Assembly: GCA_026826555.1 (NCBI GenBank)
Contig: JAKSZT010054324.1
Span: 5,865,063 to 5,929,062 of the forward strand
Reading direction: 5' to 3'
Origin: Tolypeutes matacus
Taxonomy: Eukaryota > Chordata > Mammalia > Cingulata > Chlamyphoridae
Length of the DNA: 64,000 nt
Positions 57,931 through 64,000 of the stretch are shown in pieces. The notes under the pieces are model-generated. The model was not told where the DNA came from. It saw only the letters and a list, made by a program, of their open reading frames with translations, and did no database searches. Numbering within the stretch: position 1 is the first letter of the stretch; each line of letters begins with the position of its first letter. A program made the translations under genes and the position numbers.

Positions 57931-60432
57931 TGTCTTCCTGTTTCTTAGTATGGTTTGTAAATTTTTGTTGCCCTCCAGTCATCCTTTTTATCTTGATGGG
58001 TGTATTCAGTTGATTAGCTTCTCTCTTTATTCTAGGGTTTTATTTAATTGCTGTTTTTGTGTGTATGTTAAGTTTTCTCTTTGACACTTTGTTATTCTTA
58101 TTCTATTTTGTTGTCTATTTTCCCTTAGAGGAAAAAATTAGGGCCAGAGAAAGTGAAAGAGTAAGAAAAGTAAAATGATAATAGTAATAATAGTAATTGT
58201 TAGAAGAGGTACCATTTGAGACCTTGGAAAATGAATATTTAATTCATGTAAGCAGTGTAGAGTAATAGGAATAAAAAAGCAGGGTACCAACAATGAAATG
58301 GGAAACCAAATAGATAAAAATATATAGACTGAATTAAAAGGCCAGTATGATGAGGAGAGAGGGAAAGAGGAAAGAAAAGGCAAAAAAGAAAAAAAGTTAA
58401 TAAAAGAAAGAAAACAAGACAGACGAGGTAGAAATAAAAACCAGAAAAACTGAGGGCTGTACAAAGAGAGGTGGAATGTAAGAACAACAACAGAAAGCAG
58501 AAGATAGACTGATGAGGGAAGGAAAAGAGATAGCATTGGTATACAAAATTGGTATATACAGAAATGGGGAAATCAAGGAACAAGAAACACAGTAACCAAA
58601 TCAAGCCAGAAACACCTTGAGGATTTTTTCTCTTCATCCAGCTCTCTCCAGATCCATGTCCTGAAGCCTCTTACACTGTGGGTTCCCAAAGCAGCTCACT
58701 TGGGCAGGATCTTGCCTGCACCCAGCCATTTTTTGTGAGAGACCTGCCTATTTTCCTTTGAAAAAAAAAATTGAGACCAGAGAAAAGGAATGAGATAGGA
58801 AGACAAAAAGAGTAATAGTAATGGTAATAGTAAAAGTTAGGAAAGCAAATGTACAAGACCTAGGAAATTGAAAAAATTAACACGAGTAAGAAACACAGTG
58901 GAATAAGATTAAGAAAGTGAAACAGAAACAATGAAACAAGAAACAGAGTAGAGAAAAAAATATATAGAATGAATTAAAATGCTGGAATGGTGAGAAGAGG
59001 GGAAAATAAAACAAAAAAGAAAAAAAGAAAAAACTATAAAAGAGAAAGTAGACAGAGGAAAAGGGAGAGAGGGAGGAAAAAAAAAAAACAAGAAAAATTG
59101 GAGACCAACTAAAAGAGGTGGAATGAAAGAACTACGGAAAACATAAGATATATAGATGAAGGAATGAAAAGTAATAGCGTAGGTAGAATAGATCAGTCAC
59201 CAAAGGAATAAAAGGAAAAAAAAAGAAAAATAAACAAGCAGAGAAAGAAAGGGAAGAGATACAAAACAATCAAGAAACAAAACAGCAACAACTCTTTTTT
59301 TTTTTTTAAAAAAAAAAAAAAAGGAGACAGGAAAAAAAAAAAAAAAAAAAGAAACACAGAAAAACAGCCTTCTTTCTTAGACCCCTATGGATCTTCTCAA
59401 GCTCCTGGTGTTCCTCAATCACTCACTCTGAAGCCTGCCCTCTGCAAGTTGTGAACTGGGTTTTAGTGAGTAAAGTAAGGGAAATAAAAGGAAATGAACC
59501 TTTTTTTTTTTCAATAAGAGATCCAAGAAAAGCTAATACAAAGAAAATGTCTACATGTTCCTTGTCATAAAGTTTCAGCTGGATGCCTGATAACTTGGTG
59601 AATCATTTCTCAAGGAATAGCCAGGAATCGAACCAGGGACCCCATATATGCTAGGCAGGAATTCTACTGAGCTATTATCAGTCCTTGGGTTGAGTAACCT
59701 TTCAGAAGGCTATCTGGCCCTTTTCCTTAGGGAAGGTTAGATCCCCTGCAGTCAGCTGGAGTGGTGCTGATCACCACCTGTCTCTGCCTCTTCACTGATG
59801 TAATTCCTCTCTTTAACCCAGGTGGCTGGGCATGACTGCCAGCCTGAGGCAATCCCCCTCCCCTCGCACTGTCCAGTCGGGGTTCCTTCCGATATACAAG
59901 GGGGGCCAAGCTGGCTAAACTCACCACAAAAAAATCACTCTCCACTTTCCCAGACCCCTCTTCCTCACATGGAATCTGTTGTCACACTCCCATTTGGAGA
60001 AGGGGGCTAGGGTCTCCACCTAGTCTGTCCACTGTGAAGGGCGGGTATGTGTGCCCCTTCCAGTCACTGAGGTAAGCAACCCCCGATAATTCCTGGCTTC
60101 CCTATCTGTCCAGTACCCTTCTAGATGACTCAGAGCACCGTGGAGGTAGACGTCTGCTCTACTCTGCGTTAGATAGTTTTACTGTCACTTAATATCTCAG
60201 GGGTGGGAGAAGGGAGCCCTTCCCAGCAACCAGGAGGTTTAATAACTCATGATTACTTGTTCTGGTGTCTTCGTGTCTCTGACCCTCATTCTTCTGGGAG
60301 TTGCTAAGCAGTGTCCTGGTTTACTGTGCCCCAAAGCAGGTCCCCACAGCACCCTCTGGCTTTTTCTTTGTTGTTTTAGTGAGAGCTAAGATTTGTATGT
60401 CTAAACTGTCAGCCATGTTCCCAAAATCCCTC
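57931..60432 (-). promoter_or_regulatory. L1 C extended 5' UTR with duplicated purine-rich modules
   Basis: About 2.5 kb upstream of ORF1. The right 240 bp match L1 A's 5' end. Two related modules, about 58128-58763 and 58764-59400, make the + strand purine-rich (so the L1 sense strand is pyrimidine-rich). A 72-bp tRNA-like sequence sits at 59614-59685. In L1s this region drives transcription; tandem 5' modules are known for mouse L1. Confidence 0.65.
59614..59685 (-). repeat. tRNA-Ala-like sequence (tRNA pseudogene or SINE head)
   Basis: The minus strand gives 72 nt with an A-box-like TAGCTCAGTAGAA, a CTAGCAT anticodon-loop candidate (AGC, Ala) and a perfect B box GGTTCGATTCC. The acceptor stem does not pair well and there is no obvious terminator, so a working tRNA is unlikely. 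Confidence 0.6.
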
Positions 60433-62042
60433 TCACTATGGATTTTGATCTTTATATTTTTTGTTACATTTCTGGATTTTCCTCCCATTTATAGTGTGCT
60501 AAGAGATTTTATCAAGAAATATTGTTTAATTCCATCACATCCATTTTTACAAAAGATGAACTTTTTCTCATTTCATGTTAATGTGGGGAATATATGAATA
60601 AGTTTTCTAATGTTGATTCAAATTTGAATACATGAATATTATTTTTATTATACAAGCTGGGCATGATTTGTTGATATTTTGTTTAGGAATTTCACATCAA
60701 TGTTCATGAATTACATTACCCTACAAATTTTTATTCTCATATTGTTTATTTTCTTCTGGTTTTACTACGCAAGATAATATCCACCTAACAACATGACTTG
60801 GAGATTGTCCTCTCTATAATTTTCTGAAAAAAAATTTTTTGTTTATCATTTCAAGGTGGTGATTTTATTTTCTTGAAGGATTGACAAATCAGAATGGATT
60901 CCGATGGTTACCATTATACTGAATATTAGTTCTGCTTAGAGGAAAATATATAGACTTAAAAATTGGTATTAAAAGTGAGGGAAATGCTGAAATTTTAGTA
61001 TCCTATTAAATAAAATTAGAAACCAAACTACAGAATGAGGCCTAATAAAAGGGAAAATAATAAAGGCATGGCAAAAAGTTAATTAGAAAAGAAAACAAGA
61101 TAGAATAAATAGTTTAAAAAGCCAAAAGTAGATTCCATGAAAGAAATAATTATATTTCTAAAAGTCTCATGTGATTGAGCAAAATAAAACAAAACAAAGC
61201 ACAAGTTACAAATTTAAATAATGAAAGTAAATATAACAACAGGTGCCTTTAAATTCTGCTTTACCCATGTGTTCTGGGTATCCATGTATTCTGATAAGTA
61301 TATTTTGGTCATTTTACATTTCTCAGCATTTTCTGATTTTCCACCATTATTTATATCATAGATTATTTAGAAAAAATGTCTTTATATTCCACATTTATTT
61401 TAATTTTTAACTTAATAGGTTTGTGGTCAGAGAATTGGTTTGTATTGGAATATAACAGCAGAAGATTAAAAAGATATTGAGAGAATATTATAAAGACCTC
61501 ATTCTTACAAATTTGGATATAAGTGACATGGACAAAGTATTGAAAGGTTTATATGATTACCAAAATTAATTCAATAAAATAGAATATTTGAATGATATGC
61601 AAATATGAAAGATATTTCATACATAATTAATAACTTTAGATTATCTGAATATCACACTAAATATTCAGATCCAAATGGTTTTATCATTAAATTCTACCAG
61701 TTATTCAAAAACATATAACTCCATATAACTCCAACCTTGAAATGAAAAAAAGAAATCTAAAATATGTAAATATTTATATGTCTTTAAATCCTGCTTTAGC
61801 TATACCCCAAGTGTTCTGGTATGTTCATCTTTCAATTTTCATTTTTTTTTTATTTCCACCATTGTTTAGCCTTTCTATATAATTATAGATTATTTAGAAT
61901 TATGTTTTTATTCTCCACATTTATTTAAAATATATTTTATTATTAATTTTTATCTTAATAGATTTATCATCAGAGAATTGGGATGTATGAGAAAAAACTC
62001 AAAAAATTATAATTAATCAATAGCTGTGCAGCTGTTTGGTAT
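60433..62042. repeat. Ancient L1 debris, mixed orientation
   Basis: 60940-61250 reads like sense ORF2 text ('aaaaagccaaaagtagattc'). 61250-61460 and 61785-61990 are two related antisense endonuclease-region stretches (both with 'gattatttagaa' and 'atcagagaattgg'-type text). 61490-61760 is sense again. It is rearranged or multiply inserted, with no open frame. Confidence 0.55.
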
Positions 62043-62703
62043 TGTTTATGAATTCCAAAAATAGATATTGGATTATGTTTGTAAACTGTTTTGTTCCTCT
62101 GGGCATATTAGATTGTATTAACTTCAGAGGTTTCACTCTTTCTTGATTAAGTTATGATTAGGGCTTTGACTGGGCCACTTCAGCGGGACGTTGAGTCCCT
62201 GTCCCCTTAGTGGGCAGGGACTCACAGAGAAAATGACATGGCAGAGGAAAGAGTTGGATGTTTTTTATGCTGGAGCCAAAGTAAGTAAATACACAGAGAA
62301 GCAGGTACATGAGGAAAGAGAAAAGGCTTCATTAGACACAGCAGAGGTCCCAGGAAGAGAGAAGAGCCATTTGCCAGATAGTTTATAGTTGGCCTTGTGG
62401 AGAGAACAGAGGAACTGAGCCCAAAGACAAATGAAGCCAGGGGAGAGAGACAAGCCTTATGCTAAACTACAACTGAGAAAGGAAGGAGCTGGGACCATGG
62501 AGGCTTAGGAGGAAAAGGAAGGTTGAACCCTCGCAGAATCAGCAACCATCTTGCTCCAACACGTGGCAACAGACTTTGGTGAGATAAGTAACTTGCACTT
62601 TATAGCCTTGTGACTGTAAGCTTCTACCCCAGTTAAATACCATTTATAAAACCCAATAGATTTCTGGTACTTTGCATCAGCACCCCTTTGGCTGACTAAT
62701 ACA
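62043..62703 (+). mobile_element. Solo MaLR-like LTR (family A)
   Basis: It starts TGTTTATGAATTCC and ends GGCTGACTAATACA, 661 bp, the longest copy here. It lies within ancient L1 text. No matching 5-mers in the flanks. Confidence 0.82.
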
Positions 62704-62739
62704 AGCTTCATTCTATATTTTGAATGCTTTAGCTCTAAT

Positions 62740-63800
62740 TATGCACTGAGTGACTCATATGAACTTATTGTCCATTAATGCCCATGATTTTAGTTCCTTT
62801 TGATCTTTCTTTTTGTATACCACAAAATTTAGATTAAAATTATTAACCTTCACTTGACAATTTTCTATGTTAGCCATTACATTTCTGATCATCCTCTGAA
62901 CACTTTCCTTCCTGATGAAGTATATCTTATGATGCTCCTTTTGTGTTTCTTGGTACTAAGTTCTCTTTTAAATCTCTTGTATCTCTTGAAATATAGCATT
63001 GTTAATTATAGACTTCCATCTGAGAGTTATTTTTCTGTGATATCTTTCAAGATATTATCTAATTGTCTATGACTTCCATTGTTATTGCTGAAAACAAGCT
63101 TTCAGTTTAATTGATGTTCCTTTGTTAGCAATGATCACTTTCTCCCTGGCAGCATTTAAGATTTTCTTTTGCCTTTGGCATTTTCCAGTTTCACTCTCAT
63201 GAATATCTATTATACTAAGAATTTATTGGGTTTCTGACTCTGAGGAGTACCGTCCTTATTCTAGACTATTCCAGCCATTATCCCTTCAAAATTTTTTATC
63301 CCAATTCTTTCCATCATCACCTCTGAAATTCCAGGCTTCCTCACTTTATCCCCTATGTCTTTTAAGGTCACTTTAATATTTCCATCAGTTTTTCTCCCTA
63401 AATTGCATTCTGTGTAATTTCTTTAGATACATCTTCCAGATAACGATTTGCTTCTTAGCTTCATATGCTTTACTATTTAATACATGCATTGCGTTTTAAA
63501 TGTTAATGAAAAATATTTTTCTATTTTAGAATTTCTGTTTTGTGTTTTAAAATATTTCTAGTCAATTTTGATAAATTATGCATTTTTTTCATCCTTTAAA
63601 TTCTCACTCTAATTTGTTCAAATGTGTTAAGAATAATTTTTTTTCAGACTCTGTTCCTGGCAATTCCAATACTTATATGTGTGGCAGTTCTGATTTTGCT
63701 TATTTTATTTTCCTATTGGCTCATGAATGCTCATTTTCTTAAGATTTTAGTGAATTTTAAAAGTAAGCCATATTCCTTGGAACTTTCTCTCTAGAAATAT
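62740..63800 (-). repeat. Ancient L1 ORF1/5'-region fragment, antisense
   Basis: 'gcatttaagattttcttttg', 'tcactctcatgaatatct' and 'atacatcttccagataacg' follow the order of L1 ORF1 antisense text (compare 26780-27180) with great divergence. No usable frame. Confidence 0.6.
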
Positions 63801-64000
63801 TTTAAGACTTAGGTTTAGAGAGAGGTCGTCCATGGTAGGTTTATAATTTATTTGTTAGGAAGACACTACCAATCTGGAGCCATCTTTTGACTGACCTTAA
63901 ACCTCATTTATGCAGCATTCTGGTTAGAATTCTCAGGGCAATCCTTGGCTAAGAAGACCATGTATCTTTATAGTCTCCTTCCCTAGACTTCACCTCCGTG
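63801..64000. other. Window end, nothing recognised
   Basis: No feature seen in the last 200 bp. Confidence 0.4.

Larger units (their letters stand above)
51011..60432 (-). mobile_element. L1 C: long antisense L1 with two nested insertions
   Basis: All parts are present in antisense order: 3' UTR (51011-51650), ORF2 (to 55881), ORF1 (57062-57930), extended 5' UTR (to about 60432). The inserts are a solo LTR (52032-52412) and a 1-kb retroposon (56018-57061). Without them it is about 8 kb, longer than L1 A because of its 5' region. The 5' end matches that of L1 A. No poly(T) is seen at the left end, so the 3' terminus is lost or lies in unrecognised sequence. Confidence 0.88.

Noticed and set aside
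58138..58637. 132-codon Phe/Leu/Ser-rich frames on the minus strand
   Set aside because: They come from the purine-rich L1 C 5' modules; low complexity, not a membrane protein.

Overview
This window reads as non-coding placental-mammal DNA, very probably from a xenarthran (sloth, anteater or armadillo). The evidence is a mammalian L1/ERV-L/MIR/MER5 landscape together with tRNA-derived SINEs whose tRNA part resembles tRNA-Ala, as in the armadillo DAS-SINE group. The lineage call rests on recalled repeat features, not on a search. I found no intact host protein-coding gene and no functional RNA gene. Almost every long open frame is a piece of a retroelement or chance.

Layout. 1-1981: 3' part of an antisense L1. 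2045-3320: decayed L1. 3343-5279: a processed copy of an oxysterol-binding-protein-like mRNA (OSBPL11-like) whose 5' end is an ERV-L-type LTR segment, joined at a position that is a good splice donor in related LTRs. 6960-7922: MaLR-like LTR carrying an L1 tail insert. 10003-28204: one full-length antisense L1 (about 6.13 kb once the inserts are removed, with an imperfect 15-bp target duplication). It is split by a tiny retroposon, a 4.6-kb L1, a solo MaLR-like LTR and a 6.7-kb ERV-L provirus (LTR-gag-pro-pol-dUTPase-LTR, no env, many breaks). 28.2-51 kb: mostly unrecognised intergenic DNA with MIR, MER5, SINE, microsatellite and L1-tail islands, plus a 100-N assembly gap inside a poly(T) run. 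51011-60432: a second, much longer antisense L1 with a solo class-II-like LTR (perfect 6-bp duplication), a 1-kb retroposon holding a SINE with a 25-bp minisatellite (perfect 13-bp duplication), and a 5' region with two roughly 635-bp purine-rich modules and a tRNA-like sequence. 60433-64000: ancient L1 debris with another MaLR-like LTR.

Nothing here looks like a cooperating gene system. The interest lies in the history: nested insertions that can be ordered from target duplications, a candidate LTR-initiated chimeric transcript fossilised as a retrocopy, and a few short tandem or palindromic motifs in otherwise unique DNA, notably a duplicated 38-mer with an AP-1-type palindrome. Repeat names come from recognition of sequence and ORF motifs, and boundaries without target duplications are approximate.
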